From Campylobacteraceae bacterium (GTDB lineage Bacteria > Campylobacterota > Campylobacteria > Campylobacterales > Campylobacteraceae): a stretch of 64,000 bases of DNA. Under the pieces are notes generated by a model. That model worked only from the letters and a program-made list of their open reading frames with translations. It had not been told where the DNA came from and did not search any database. This document shows positions 44,133 through 53,514 of this stretch, one piece after another. Positions within the stretch are counted from its first letter, which is position 1. Each line of letters starts with the position of its first letter. The translations under genes were made by a program, and so were the position numbers. The DNA lies in contig JAISAU010000002.1 in NCBI GenBank assembly GCA_031266555.1, positions 1-64,000 of the forward strand. Direction: 5' to 3'.

Positions 44133-45926
44133 TTAATCAATCTTCAGTACAGTTAAAAACGCTTCTTGTGGCAATTGAACTTTTCCTATGGCTTTCATAC
44201 GCTTTTTGCCCTCTTTTTGTTTTTCCAAAAGTTTACGCTTACGAGTGATATCGCCTCCGTAACATTTAGCGGTAACATTTTTGCCCATTGACTTAACCGT
44301 CTCACGTGCGATTATTTTATTTCCAACGCTCGCTTGTATCGCCACTTCAAAAAGTTGTCTGGGAACTATCTCTTTCATGGCGTTCACAAATTCTCTGCCT
44401 TTGCTTTGCGCTTTATCGCTTGAAACAATGATAGAAAGCGCGTCGACAATTTCTCCGGCTACTCTAACGTCAAGTTTTACAAGATTTCCCGCGCGATAAC
44501 CGGAAGGTTCGTAATCAAAACTGGCATATCCTTTTGTGGCAGACTTTAATTTATCGTAAAAGTCTATCACTATCTCATTCATAGGAATGTCATACTCAAG
44601 TAAAACGCGCGTCTCATTCAAGTAATCCATCTTTGTTTGAATACCGCGTTTATTGTTGATAAGAGTTATAACATTACCCAAAAACTCGCTAGGAGTAATA
44701 ACAGTAGCTTTTACGTAAGGCTCTTCGATAACGCTTATCTCATTTACAGGCGGAAGCTCGCTTGGATTTTGAATAGATAAAAGGGAGTCGTTTGTTTTTG
44801 TTACTTTATATGTAACAGTAGGAGCGGTCGCTATCAAATCCAAATCAAATTCACGCTCCAGTCTCTCTTTTACCACTTCCATATGCAAAAGTCCCAAAAA
44901 CCCCACTCGAAAACCAAATCCTAAAGCGACTGAAGTTTCAGGCTCATAACTGATACTGGAGTCATTTAGTTTCAACTTTTCAAGAGCGTCTCTCATATCC
45001 TCAAATTTATCGGTCTCAATAGGATACAGCCCGGCAAATACAAAAGGTTTTGCCTCTTTAAAGCCATGTACCGCCTCTTTTGTGGGATTTTTGGCGTCCG
45101 TTACCGTATCTCCTACTTTTACGTCGCTTACATTTTTTAATCCCAAAACGACAATACCTATCTCGCCTGTTTTTATCACATCGGTTTTTATAGGATTTAA
45201 TGGATGAGGATACATTAGACTCAAAACTTCATGCTTTTTGTTTGTCCCCATTACAAGTATCTCTTGACCTTTTTTTATAGAACCGTCATATACTCTGACA
45301 AGCGCTAACGCTCCAAGATAATTATCAAACCAGCTGTCGTATATAAGAGCTTTGGTAGAAGCGTTTTCGCTTCCGTTAGGATGAGGAATTTTATCTATGA
45401 TAGCATCAAGCAACTCTTGTATGCCAACCCCAGTTTTCGCGCTTACTTTGATAGCTTCTGAACAATCAAGCCCTATAATATGCTCTATCTCGTCGCAAAC
45501 TCTTTTTGAATCGGCGGCCGGAAGGTCTATCTTATTTATAACAGGAATTAGTTCAAGATTGTTTTCAAACGCTATATAAACATTTGCTATTGTCTGCGCT
45601 TCAACTCCTTGCGAAGCGTCGACCACCAAAAGCGCTCCTTCGGACGAAGCTAAAGAGCGACTTACTTCGTAAGAAAAATCCACATGACCCGGAGTGTCTA
45701 TAAGGTTTAGCGTATAGCAAACTCCGTCTCTTACATATTCCAAATGCACGCTTTGAGCTTTTATCGTGATGCCGCGCTCTTTTTCTATATCCATGGTATC
45801 CATTATTTGAGAATGCATCTCTCTTTGGCTTATAGCGCCGCACTCTTGTATAAGTCTATCGGCTAAAGTACTCTTTCCATGGTCAATATGAGCTATTATT
45901 GAAAAATTTCTAATATTTTTTTGCAT
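44133..45926 (-). CDS. lepA: Ribosomal back-translocase / elongation factor 4
   Basis: This 597-residue GTPase remodels stalled ribosomes at the membrane. [20 protein letters not shown] (P-loop), [18 protein letters not shown] and [10 protein letters not shown] are intact, and the C-terminal domain unique to LepA ends [20 protein letters not shown]. The length is standard. It lies 11 bases behind prsA on the same strand. Confidence 0.97.
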   Translation of the reverse strand: MQKNIRNFSIIAHIDHGKSTLADRLIQECGAISQREMHSQIMDTMDIEKERGITIKAQSVHLEYVRDGVCYTLNLIDTPGHVDFSYEVSRSLASSEGALLVVDASQGVEAQTIANVYIAFENNLELIPVINKIDLPAADSKRVCDEIEHIIGLDCSEAIKVSAKTGVGIQELLDAIIDKIPHPNGSENASTKALIYDSWFDNYLGALALVRVYDGSIKKGQEILVMGTNKKHEVLSLMYPHPLNPIKTDVIKTGEIGIVVLGLKNVSDVKVGDTVTDAKNPTKEAVHGFKEAKPFVFAGLYPIETDKFEDMRDALEKLKLNDSSISYEPETSVALGFGFRVGFLGLLHMEVVKERLEREFDLDLIATAPTVTYKVTKTNDSLLSIQNPSELPPVNEISVIEEPYVKATVITPSEFLGNVITLINNKRGIQTKMDYLNETRVLLEYDIPMNEIVIDFYDKLKSATKGYASFDYEPSGYRAGNLVKLDVRVAGEIVDALSIIVSSDKAQSKGREFVNAMKEIVPRQLFEVAIQASVGNKIIARETVKSMGKNVTAKCYGGDITRKRKLLEKQKEGKKRMKAIGKVQLPQEAFLTVLKID

Positions 45927-45936
45927 AATTTAAAGC

Positions 45937-46905
45937 TTAAAAAAACAGTCCGTTTACGCTCTCGTTGTGATAAACTCTTCTTATAACTTCAGCGAACAAC
46001 GGCGCTACGGAAAGAACTTTGATTTTTGAATTTTCTTTTTTTAGAGGAATGGTATCGGTCACCACAAGTTCGTCAAGAGCGATGACTTTTGTTTTGACTT
46101 GTCCGTTTGTAAGCTCTACAACGCTATCTAATTTTTCATAAGCCGCGCCTGATAACACCGCGTGTGTACAGCAAGCCATAACGCTTAACGCTCCTTTTTG
46201 CTTTAACGCGGCGGCGGCTTTTACTATAGTGCCGGCTGTGTCTATCATATCGTCCACCAAAACAATATTCTTACCCTCAACCTCGCCTATAATATTCATC
46301 ACCTCAGATTCGTTAGCTTTTTCGCGACGCTTATCCACAATAACCATATCCGCGTTTAATTTTTTCGCGAACGCTCTGGCTCTTGCCACACCGCCTATAT
46401 CAGGACTTGCCACGACTAAATTTTTAAAATTTTTATTCAAGACATAGTTGTAAAAAACAACCGAACCATAGAGATTATCTACTGGAATATCAAAAAAACC
46501 TTGTATTTGACCCGCATGTAAATCTATCGTCACAACGCGATTTATTCCAGCCGCTTGCAACATGTTAGCGATAAGTTTCGCGGTAATCGGAACTCTTGGA
46601 GCTGCTTTTCTGTCTTGTCTTGCGTAACCAAAATATGGAATAACGGCAGTAATTGAATTAGCGGAACTTCGCCTTAAAGCATCCGTTAATATAAGAAGTT
46701 CCATAAGGTTGTTATTCGCGGGAGAACAAGTCGATTGTATGATAAATATATCTTTTCCGCGCACGCTTTCGCTGATTTGCACGCTTATCTCGCCGTCGCT
46801 GAAAGTATGCACTTGCGCGTCGGAAAGCGGTAAAGAGAGATTTTTGGCTACCTGTTTGGCAAACTCAAGATTGGCTGTTCCTGCAAAAACTTTATAGCCT
46901 CGCAT
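45937..46905 (-). CDS. prsA: Ribose-phosphate pyrophosphokinase
   Basis: The 322-residue enzyme makes PRPP from ribose 5-phosphate and ATP. The flag and catalytic regions are normal (PYFGYARQDRKAAPRVPITA), and the PRPP-binding loop is VLVDDMIDTAGTIVKAA. It is slightly longer than the 310-residue norm because of a short insert near residue 260 (VVELTNGQVKTK). AAGGAA precedes the ATG. It is cotranscribed with lepA. Confidence 0.96.
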   Translation of the reverse strand: MRGYKVFAGTANLEFAKQVAKNLSLPLSDAQVHTFSDGEISVQISESVRGKDIFIIQSTCSPANNNLMELLILTDALRRSSANSITAVIPYFGYARQDRKAAPRVPITAKLIANMLQAAGINRVVTIDLHAGQIQGFFDIPVDNLYGSVVFYNYVLNKNFKNLVVASPDIGGVARARAFAKKLNADMVIVDKRREKANESEVMNIIGEVEGKNIVLVDDMIDTAGTIVKAAAALKQKGALSVMACCTHAVLSGAAYEKLDSVVELTNGQVKTKVIALDELVVTDTIPLKKENSKIKVLSVAPLFAEVIRRVYHNESVNGLFF

Positions 46906-47348
46906 ATATAAATTCCTTTTTTATGACAATAAATAATTGAGAATTTAATTCTAACCAATAAGGACTTAAAATTTTATATTTCCACCGTCTAAAGGCAAAC
47001 TATAAAATGAGATAGAGCGGACACGAAATAAAATAAAAACAGTGAGATTTTAAAAGAAAAACGAATAATCTTATCCTTACATGTAAGCTGTAAAATACTC
47101 AAAAAATAAATAATACCTAAAAAATCATCTGATTTTTAAGCTAATAAAATTTATAGTTTTACAAAAACCAAAAAATCTTAATTTTCCCTTCTACATGTAA
47201 CAGCCATATTTACATTATAGTCTTACATGTATGTAGATTTTCATAATGTTTTTAATTTTCACAAATTGTAAAAATCGCCGATTAAAAGCTTTTTTATAAC
47301 TCTTTTTCGATAGAATAATTTTTTTTGAATATACCAAAAAGGACTTTT
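46906..47348. other. Divergent intergenic region between prsA and plsY
   Basis: These 440 bases hold no supported gene. Promoters for prsA (minus) and plsY (plus) must lie here. TACATGTA occurs at about 47079 (within CTTACATGTAAG), 47190 and 47222. AAAAAGGA at 47335-47342 is the plsY ribosome-binding site. Confidence 0.5.
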
Positions 47349-47996
47349 ATGACGATGCTTGATATTTTGGCAGGACTCATTACAAATAAAAATTTTATTT
47401 TCTATCTTATTAGCTTTTTTGTCGGCGGTATACCTTTTGGTCTGATTTTAGCGAAAAAATTCGCCGGCGTTGATCTTAAAAATTCAGGAAGCCAAAGTAT
47501 AGGAGCTACAAACGTACTAAGAGTGGTAAAAGAAAAAGATCCAGCTTTAGCGAAAAAACTAGCTATTATTACCGTAGCGTTAGACGCTTTTAAAGGTATT
47601 TTCTTACTTCTTATTGGAACTTTATTAGGATTTGACATAAGCGCTTTGTGGCTTGTTGGAATTTTAGCCGTAGCCGGTCACTGCTTTAGTCCATATCTTA
47701 AATTTGAAGGCGGAAAAGGCGTAGCGACCGGTGCTGGCGTAGTGCTTTTTTTATTGCCCGTAGAAACGCTTATAGCCGCAATTGTTTGGTTTGTATCCGG
47801 CAAAGTTTTAAAAATCTCTTCCGTCGCCTCGCTTTTAGCGCTTTTAGCGTTAATTATTTCAGTTATTTGTATACACAAAACAATTCCCGGTATCAATAGT
47901 TTCACGCCGCTTGTCATTATAGCGTTTATAATATTTTACAAGCACATACCAAATATCATTAGACTTATCAAAAAAGAGGAGAGTAAAGTTGTCTGA
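47349..47996 (+). CDS. plsY: Glycerol-3-phosphate acyltransferase PlsY
   Basis: This inner-membrane enzyme of about 215 residues transfers acyl groups from acyl phosphate (made by PlsX) to glycerol 3-phosphate. The motifs GGIPFGLILAKKFAGVDLKN followed by GSQSIGATNVLRV, and GHCFSPYLKFEGGKGVATGA, are the three catalytic PlsY signatures. Five hydrophobic segments alternate. I start at the ATG at 47349 after AAGGA. Its partner plsX is at 61252-62241. Confidence 0.95.
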   Translation: MTMLDILAGLITNKNFIFYLISFFVGGIPFGLILAKKFAGVDLKNSGSQSIGATNVLRVVKEKDPALAKKLAIITVALDAFKGIFLLLIGTLLGFDISALWLVGILAVAGHCFSPYLKFEGGKGVATGAGVVLFLLPVETLIAAIVWFVSGKVLKISSVASLLALLALIISVICIHKTIPGINSFTPLVIIAFIIFYKHIPNIIRLIKKEESKVV

Positions 47997-48327
47997 AAAA
48001 ATGACGCTTTTGATTGAAAAATTTGAATTTGAGGCTATTATAGGATTGCTGGAATATGAGCGAGAAACGCCTCAAAAAGTTGAAGTTTGGGCAAAAGTGG
48101 AGATAAAATACAAAAAAAAATCGCTGATTGATTATGTAGTTATATGCGATATCATAAAAAATAGTTTGCAAAGTAAAAAATTTTTTACCATAGAAGAAGC
48201 CTTACTACATGTAAGTAAAAAAATTGCAAAAATATCCCCCCAAATATGCAGAGTTTATCTAAAAATATTAAAGCCGTCCGTCTTTGAAGATAGGCTTGTC
48301 GGCGCGACAATAGATAAAATTTTTTAA
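47989..48327 (+). CDS. folB: Dihydroneopterin aldolase-like protein
   Basis: The 112-residue protein of folate synthesis reads LLIEKFEFEAIIGLLEYERE near residue 8 and SLIDYVVICDIIKNSLQSKK later, as in FolB. The C-terminal LKILKPSVFEDRLVGATID fits too. The frame opens with TTG at 47989 behind GAGGAG, overlapping the plsY end by eight bases; an ATG at 48001 is the alternative. The following gene is the HsrA-type regulator, the same order as in C. jejuni. Confidence 0.8.
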   Translation: MSEKMTLLIEKFEFEAIIGLLEYERETPQKVEVWAKVEIKYKKKSLIDYVVICDIIKNSLQSKKFFTIEEALLHVSKKIAKISPQICRVYLKILKPSVFEDRLVGATIDKIF

Positions 48328-48372
48328 AATTTTCTAAAAAAAACTTTAAAATTTTCTAAAAAAATGCTATAA
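48322..48372 (+). promoter_or_regulatory. Tandem direct repeats and promoter before the HsrA-type regulator
   Basis: TTTAAAATTTTCTAAAAAAA occurs twice in tandem (about 48323-48342 and 48345-48364) and is followed by TGCTATAAT, a -10 box at about 48367-48372. Two identical 20-base units at helical spacing directly upstream of a -10 box look like operator sites, possibly for autoregulation by the encoded regulator; that is inference. Confidence 0.5.
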
Positions 48373-48407
48373 TCACGCTCAAACTTTTTTAGTAAGGAAT
48401 AAATACG

Positions 48408-49079
48408 ATGCGAATATTGATTGTTGAGGATGAGGTAACTCTAAATAAGACCATTTCGGAAGGTCTTCAAGAATTTGGTTATCAGACCGACACATCAGAA
48501 AATTTCAAAGACGCCGAATATTTCATCGGCATTAGAAATTACGATTTGGTTTTAGCAGATTGGATGCTTCCAGATGGAGATGGCGTTGATTTGGTAAATA
48601 TAGTAAAGCAAAAAACATCCAAAACAGCGGTTATTATTTTATCCGCGAAAGACGACAAAGAGAGCGAGATAAAAGCTCTTAAAGCCGGCGCGGACGATTA
48701 TATTAAAAAACCATTTAATTTTGATGTTTTAGTAGCTAGAATTGAAGCGAGATTGCGCTTCGGCGGTACAAATGTTATTAAAATAGACGACTTAACAATA
48801 GATCCGGACGAAGAAAAGATTATCTACAGAGGTACAGATATTGAGCTGAAAGGCAAACCTTTTGAGGTTCTAACTCACTTGGCGCGACATTCTGATCAAA
48901 TCGTCTCAAAAGAGCAGTTGTTAGACGCTATTTGGGAAGAGCCTGAGCTTGTAACGCCAAATGTGATAGAAGTGGCGATTAATCAAATTCGTCAAAAAAT
49001 GGATAAACCTCTTGGTATATCAACCATAGAAACAGTAAGAAGACGCGGTTACAGATTTTGCTTTCCAAAAAAAGCATAA
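48408..49079 (+). CDS. hsrA: OmpR-family response regulator, HsrA/CosR-type
   Basis: The 223-residue protein has a receiver domain (ILIVEDEVTLNKTISEGLQE, phospho-acceptor Asp in LVLADWMLPDGDGVDLV, Lys in DDYIKKPFNFD) and an OmpR-type DNA-binding domain that reads KGKPFEVLTHLARHSDQIVS and QIRQKMDKPLGISTIETVRR. That half is nearly identical to HsrA of Helicobacter (HP1043) and CosR of Campylobacter as I remember them. Those orthologs are essential orphan regulators with atypical receivers; here the receiver has all phosphorylation residues. Confidence 0.9.
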   Translation: MRILIVEDEVTLNKTISEGLQEFGYQTDTSENFKDAEYFIGIRNYDLVLADWMLPDGDGVDLVNIVKQKTSKTAVIILSAKDDKESEIKALKAGADDYIKKPFNFDVLVARIEARLRFGGTNVIKIDDLTIDPDEEKIIYRGTDIELKGKPFEVLTHLARHSDQIVSKEQLLDAIWEEPELVTPNVIEVAINQIRQKMDKPLGISTIETVRRRGYRFCFPKKA

Positions 49080-50362
49080 GGGTTAGATTTATTATCCAAT
49101 TAGTGCCGTCTTGCGCGGCACTAATTGTGATATTCTCCATAATTCTTTACAGCTATATAAAAGTTTCCATGCATCACAATCTCACAGATTCTCTCACAAA
49201 AGAAGCCGCCAATATCATAGACCAATACGGAATAGAAGCCATCAAACATCAAGATGGAATAACTTTTCAAAATAAAGGCGGACATGAAGGTAAGATAGAA
49301 ATAGTTGTTGAAGAAAACACCGACAAAAAGGTGAAATTTGAAACGGAATATAAAGACGGCAGAGATTTTTTATCCGTACTATATCCTTACGACAAAAACG
49401 ATTCTGTTTTTTTAAAATTGACTTACGACGTAACACATGCTAATACGGTTTTGAAAGAGGTTTTATTTAGCATAATAGTCATAAATTGTTCGGCAATTTT
49501 TTTAGTGATTTTTCACGCGTTTTTTTTATCGCGCATGTTGTTGGTGCCTATAAAAACGTTAAATCATAAACTATCCAATATGAATGAAAATTTTTTGAAC
49601 CCTATCGACACCGCGTCGCTTCCTGAAGAGTTTTCTTCGCTTGGAGAGGGAATAAATAAGCTCGTAAGCAGAATACAAACGTTTGTAAAATACCAGCGCG
49701 AGCTTTTTGTCGGCATAGCGCACGAACTTAAAACTCCTCTTGCCGTTATGAAAACCAAAAATGAGGTAACGCTTTTAAAAAATAAGGATTTTGACACTTA
49801 TATCGAAGCGATAAAAAAAAGCAACGATAAAATCGACGAAATGAATAAGATGATAAATTCCGTGCTTGAAATAGGCAGGCAAGAAGGGGCGCAATTTGAG
49901 GAGAGCGTAAAGATAGATTTGATAAAATTTTTAAACGACAAAGCGGAGGATTTTAAAGTTTTCGCGGCTAGTATGGGCGAAAATAAAAAAATCTTAACCA
50001 AAATTAGCCCTAAAAGTTACAAAGCTACCGTTCAACCCACCCTTTTAATACATATTTTGCAAAACTTTGTTCAAAACGCTTTAAAATTCACTAAAGAGAG
50101 CGGCAACGTTACTATACTATCACACTCTTCAAAAGACGGTTTTTATATAGCGGTCATAGACGAAGGCGATGGAGTAGACGAGAACAAGGATTTCTTCGCG
50201 CCTTTTAGAAGATTTGGCAATAAAAGCGGAGCGGGACTCGGACTATTTTTAGCAAAAGGAGCGGCTGAAGCTATGGGCGCTTCAATATCTCTAAAAAATA
50301 GAACTGATGGTAAAAGTGGGGCTATCGCGACACTTTTTATACCAAACGCACGAAAAAAATAG
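49058..50362 (+). CDS. Membrane sensor histidine kinase, partner of the HsrA-type regulator
   Basis: This kinase of about 434 residues has two membrane spans (residues 11-29, FIIQLVPSCAALIVIFSIIL; and about 136-160, IIVINCSAIFLVIFHAFFLS) enclosing a periplasmic sensor of about 105 residues. A HAMP-like linker follows, then the H box FVGIAHELKTPLAVMKTKNE, the N box LQNFVQNALKFT and the G boxes DEGDGVDE and GAGLGLFLAKGAAEAMGA. It starts with TTG inside the last 22 bases of the regulator gene, so the two are translationally coupled. In C. jejuni fdxB follows cosR directly, with no kinase. Confidence 0.9.
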   Translation: MLSKKSIRVRFIIQLVPSCAALIVIFSIILYSYIKVSMHHNLTDSLTKEAANIIDQYGIEAIKHQDGITFQNKGGHEGKIEIVVEENTDKKVKFETEYKDGRDFLSVLYPYDKNDSVFLKLTYDVTHANTVLKEVLFSIIVINCSAIFLVIFHAFFLSRMLLVPIKTLNHKLSNMNENFLNPIDTASLPEEFSSLGEGINKLVSRIQTFVKYQRELFVGIAHELKTPLAVMKTKNEVTLLKNKDFDTYIEAIKKSNDKIDEMNKMINSVLEIGRQEGAQFEESVKIDLIKFLNDKAEDFKVFAASMGENKKILTKISPKSYKATVQPTLLIHILQNFVQNALKFTKESGNVTILSHSSKDGFYIAVIDEGDGVDENKDFFAPFRRFGNKSGAGLGLFLAKGAAEAMGASISLKNRTDGKSGAIATLFIPNARKK

Positions 50363-50507
50363 CTTTTATTTACACTCTATTTTACTTACATGTGATAAAT
50401 TCTGCAAAGAATTATACTAAACTATGAAAAAATATTGGTAAATCTCATTTTTAAATTTCGTCAAAGTTATTTTAGGGTATAAAACAAATTTAATTTACCC
50501 CAAAAGG

Positions 50508-50765
50508 TTGAGTATGTCATTAATGATAACGGAAGAGTGCATAGCGTGCGATGCTTGCAGAGACGAATGCCCAAACAACGCGATAGAAGAGTCTGACCCT
50601 ATATATATAATAGACCCGGATACTTGTACGGAATGCATAGGTTATTACGACGAACCTTCATGTATTGCAGTATGTCCCGTGGAGTGTATAGTGTCTGATC
50701 CTGATAATGTGGAAAGCGTTGAAGAGCTTAGATTTAAATTTGAACAGTCTCAAAACGGAGAGTAA
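50508..50765 (+). CDS. fdxB: YfhL-type 2[4Fe-4S] ferredoxin
   Basis: The 85-residue protein has two cluster motifs: CIACDACRDECPNNAI near residue 11 and CTECIGYYDEPSCIAVCPVE with the extended loop typical of the YfhL/FdxB group. It is a soluble electron carrier. It ends overlapping the ppx start, and the pair with ppx is conserved in Campylobacterota. Confidence 0.92.
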   Translation: MSMSLMITEECIACDACRDECPNNAIEESDPIYIIDPDTCTECIGYYDEPSCIAVCPVECIVSDPDNVESVEELRFKFEQSQNGE

Positions 50766-52225
50766 TGGCAAAACGTACCGCAGTAATAGACATAGGTTCA
50801 AATTCCGCCAGAATGGCGATTTATGAAAAAGAGTCGCGTTTTGCTTTCTCTTTGATTAAAGAGATAAAAAGTCGCGTCAGAATAGGCGAAGGCGCTTATG
50901 AAAATGATGGAAAATTGCAAGATTTCGCAATCAAACGCGCGTTTGAAGCTTTAAGCGAATTCTTACAAATAGCGAAAAATCTTCAATGTAGAAAAGTTCT
51001 TTGCGTAGCTACCTCGGCGGTTAGAGACGCTCCTAACTCCAATACTTTTATTAATGAGATAAAAAATAAATTAAATCTTAAAATTCGTATTATAGACGGC
51101 AATAAAGAGGCATATTACGGAGCTTTAGCGGTTATAAATATGCTTCCCAAGTTTAGCGAAGCGACCACCATAGACATAGGCGGAGGTTCTACCGAACTTG
51201 TTAAAATCGTAAACGGCAAGATTGTTAAAACCGTCTCTTTAGATATAGGAACGGTGCGTTTAAAAGAGCTGTTTTTTGATAATAAAAAACCAAACGACGA
51301 AGCGAATAAATTTATAGCAAAAAAACTTTCATCGCTTGATAAAACTTTTTGCACAAATACAATAATCGGCATAGGCGGTACAATAAGAGCTTTAGGAAAA
51401 TTATTTATAGCAAAAACCGACTATCCGCTCTCGACTATACACGGATTTGAATACGGTACGAAGACATCTCTTGATTTGATTCGTAAAATTGCCGCCTCAA
51501 GCGTTTTGAACTTAAAATCCATAGGTATAAAAAAAGATAGATACGATACGATACGAGAGGGTTGCGCTATATTTGGCGCGCTTGTGGAAAGACTTGACGC
51601 TAAAAAAATAATAACAAGCGGAGTTGGCATAAGAGAGGGTGTGTATTTAAGCGATATTTTGCGCTCAAGCGGAGGTAAATTTCCTGAAAATTTTAATCTG
51701 AGTATGGAAAGTTTAAAAGCGAGATTTGCGCCTAGTGTTCAAGAGATAAAATTTATGACAAAAATCTCCGAAGAGCTTTTTTGGAAATTAAAACCGCTTC
51801 ACAAATTAAACGATAGATTTTTACACCCGCTTATTACGGCGGCTAAACTAGCTTCAATAGGCAGAGCGCTTAATTTTTATCAAGAACATTTGCACAGCGC
51901 GTATTTTATTTTAAACAACTTAAATTACGGTTTCACGCATCAAGACAAAGTGCTTATCTCAACAATAGTTAGATTTTACGGTAAAAAAGTATATGAAAGC
52001 GATATACAAGTATATAAAGATCTTTTGCCCTCGATTAAAGAGATAAATTGGCTTGTGTTTATACTCTCTTTAGCGAAGACGCTTTTCACAAATGGAGCTA
52101 CGGAAAATATAAAATTTGAACTTACCGGCAATTTCTTTCATATTATATGTCCAAAACCGCTGTATTTAGTAAAATCGGCGATAAAAAATATAAATAAACC
52201 GGAATCTTTCGCCATTGTTTTGTAA
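50765..52225 (+). CDS. ppx: Ppx/GppA-family phosphatase
   Basis: The 486-residue enzyme has an ASKHA-fold N-terminus with phosphate-binding loops VIDIGSNSARMAIYE (residue 6 on) and TIDIGGGSTELVKIVNGKI (residue 138 on), and IGIGGTIRALGKLF later. A helical C-terminal half (TAAKLASIGRALNFYQEH) resembles an HD domain that lacks a full metal site. Members hydrolyse polyphosphate or pppGpp; which one cannot be told. A palindromic CTTACATGTAAG follows the stop. Confidence 0.88.
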   Translation: MAKRTAVIDIGSNSARMAIYEKESRFAFSLIKEIKSRVRIGEGAYENDGKLQDFAIKRAFEALSEFLQIAKNLQCRKVLCVATSAVRDAPNSNTFINEIKNKLNLKIRIIDGNKEAYYGALAVINMLPKFSEATTIDIGGGSTELVKIVNGKIVKTVSLDIGTVRLKELFFDNKKPNDEANKFIAKKLSSLDKTFCTNTIIGIGGTIRALGKLFIAKTDYPLSTIHGFEYGTKTSLDLIRKIAASSVLNLKSIGIKKDRYDTIREGCAIFGALVERLDAKKIITSGVGIREGVYLSDILRSSGGKFPENFNLSMESLKARFAPSVQEIKFMTKISEELFWKLKPLHKLNDRFLHPLITAAKLASIGRALNFYQEHLHSAYFILNNLNYGFTHQDKVLISTIVRFYGKKVYESDIQVYKDLLPSIKEINWLVFILSLAKTLFTNGATENIKFELTGNFFHIICPKPLYLVKSAIKNINKPESFAIVL

Positions 52226-52455
52226 GTAAAATACTTACATGTAAGTTATATATTTTAAAGATTTGCAAAAAATTGTCCTGTTTTATCTGTTAAAATTCTC
52301 CACATGTAAAGCTACATGTAACCAAAAACGGCTTTTAATTTTTGCTAAAAAATATTTATATTCTCTGCATGTAAAAAATATGTTGCATTTTCAAAGAATT
52401 GATAGCAAAAAAAGAGTTGTAAAAATATTAAAAATATAAAATTTTCTTATACAAC

Positions 52456-52866
52456 TTAGCATTTTTTATTTATTTTTAGTATCGGTGTTTTCATTGCAAG
52501 AACCTCAATAAAACTTTCGCCTATAAGCATAGCGTAATGTTTTGCGGTAAAATTATCCCAAAACATCTTTGCGTTTTTATAATACCAATCTAATTTATCA
52601 GACTTATTAAGGACAAAAAAGTTCCAACTACTATCCTCTAGCATATTTTTATCTATTTTGTCAAAATACTTCTTTGGGAAAACCTGATATGGCGTCAATC
52701 CTTCTTCAAAAACTACTTCACAAAATAAATTAGCGCTGATATAAAACGCGACTGTTAAAAAGTCATTTTCATAATATATACTATCTAAAGTTATTTTATT
52801 ATTTCTCATCATTTTTATGAGATTTTGGTTTTGTGTTGGATACCATTTATAATAATAATTTTTCAA
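52456..52866 (-). CDS. Immunity-type protein, paralog of the neighbouring gene
   Basis: The 136-residue soluble protein shares a pattern with the protein encoded at 52870-53286: SSWNFFVLNKSD here against SIWRYFYKLKKS there, and NFTAKHYAMLIGESFIEVLA against KFTVEHYCIFLEDCNFEFLS. The pair looks like a tandem duplication with strong divergence. The family is not one I can name. Position at the downstream end of the toxin-immunity row supports an immunity role. Confidence 0.55.
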   Translation of the reverse strand: MKNYYYKWYPTQNQNLIKMMRNNKITLDSIYYENDFLTVAFYISANLFCEVVFEEGLTPYQVFPKKYFDKIDKNMLEDSSWNFFVLNKSDKLDWYYKNAKMFWDNFTAKHYAMLIGESFIEVLAMKTPILKINKKC

Positions 52867-52869
52867 AGA

Positions 52870-53286
52870 TTAATCCTTATCTATCCATTCCGCATATGGA
52901 AGATTGTCTGCGAAAGATAAGAATTCAAAATTACAATCTTCCAAAAATATACAATAGTGTTCTACTGTAAACTTATTTCCATAAGTATTATAAAACTCAC
53001 TTATAAAATAAGATTTTTTGAGTTTATAAAAATAGCGCCAAATACTATTATCATCGTTTAACGGCAAATTTCTATTTTGTAATAAGACTAGTTCTTCCTC
53101 GCAAACTCTATATGGAAATTTGATATTTTGCATCTTTGGTGAGATTTTTAAGATTTTTGAGTAATCATGAAAATCTAGTAAAATTCTCAATCCATCTATA
53201 TCGTCTTTTATAAGCATAGTAAAAATATGACTTACTGTTGATGGTATATTCTCAATTGGTATCCATTTTTCATACATTAGTTTCAT
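52870..53286 (-). CDS. Immunity-type protein, paralog of the neighbouring gene
   Basis: The 138-residue soluble protein has no signal peptide. It ends YNTYGNKFTVEHYCIFLEDC followed by NFEFLSFADNLPYAEW, a pattern shared with the product of 52456-52866. Its ATG touches the stop of the short toxin-tail-like gene at 53286-53510, the arrangement expected for a cognate toxin-tail and immunity pair. Confidence 0.55.
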   Translation of the reverse strand: MKLMYEKWIPIENIPSTVSHIFTMLIKDDIDGLRILLDFHDYSKILKISPKMQNIKFPYRVCEEELVLLQNRNLPLNDDNSIWRYFYKLKKSYFISEFYNTYGNKFTVEHYCIFLEDCNFEFLSFADNLPYAEWIDKD

Positions 53287-53510
53287 TATAAGCCCATATA
53301 TCTAATTTTAATGTCTTGTTTTAATATGCCCGTTTTATCTGTTATTTGCAAAGTTGGTTTCTCGCCTGAACTAAAAGACCTTGCGTTTATAGTTTTGCCA
53401 TCAGATAGTTTTCCGGTATATATGACGCCTTCATCTGTTGTTGTTTGTTTTATATCCGTTGGTTTTAGGGAATAAAAATCTTCCACTGTTTTACTAAAAT
53501 CACAAAGCAT
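53286..53510 (-). CDS. Toxin-tail-like fragment, possible orphan toxin C-terminus
   Basis: This frame of about 74 residues from the ATG at 53510 (a TTG at 53549 is possible) reads MLCDFSKTVEDFYSLKPTDI, then DEGVIYTGKLSDGKTINARS and FSSGEKPTLQITDKTGILKQ. The closing pattern YTGKL.DG..IN.RSFSSG.KPTLQI...IKIRY resembles the C-terminal tip of CdiA/Rhs-type toxins as I recall them; the exact family is uncertain. There is no signal peptide and no N-terminal delivery region, so it looks like a displaced toxin tip left with its immunity gene. Confidence 0.5.
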   Translation of the reverse strand: MLCDFSKTVEDFYSLKPTDIKQTTTDEGVIYTGKLSDGKTINARSFSSGEKPTLQITDKTGILKQDIKIRYMGL

Positions 53511-53514
53511 ATTT

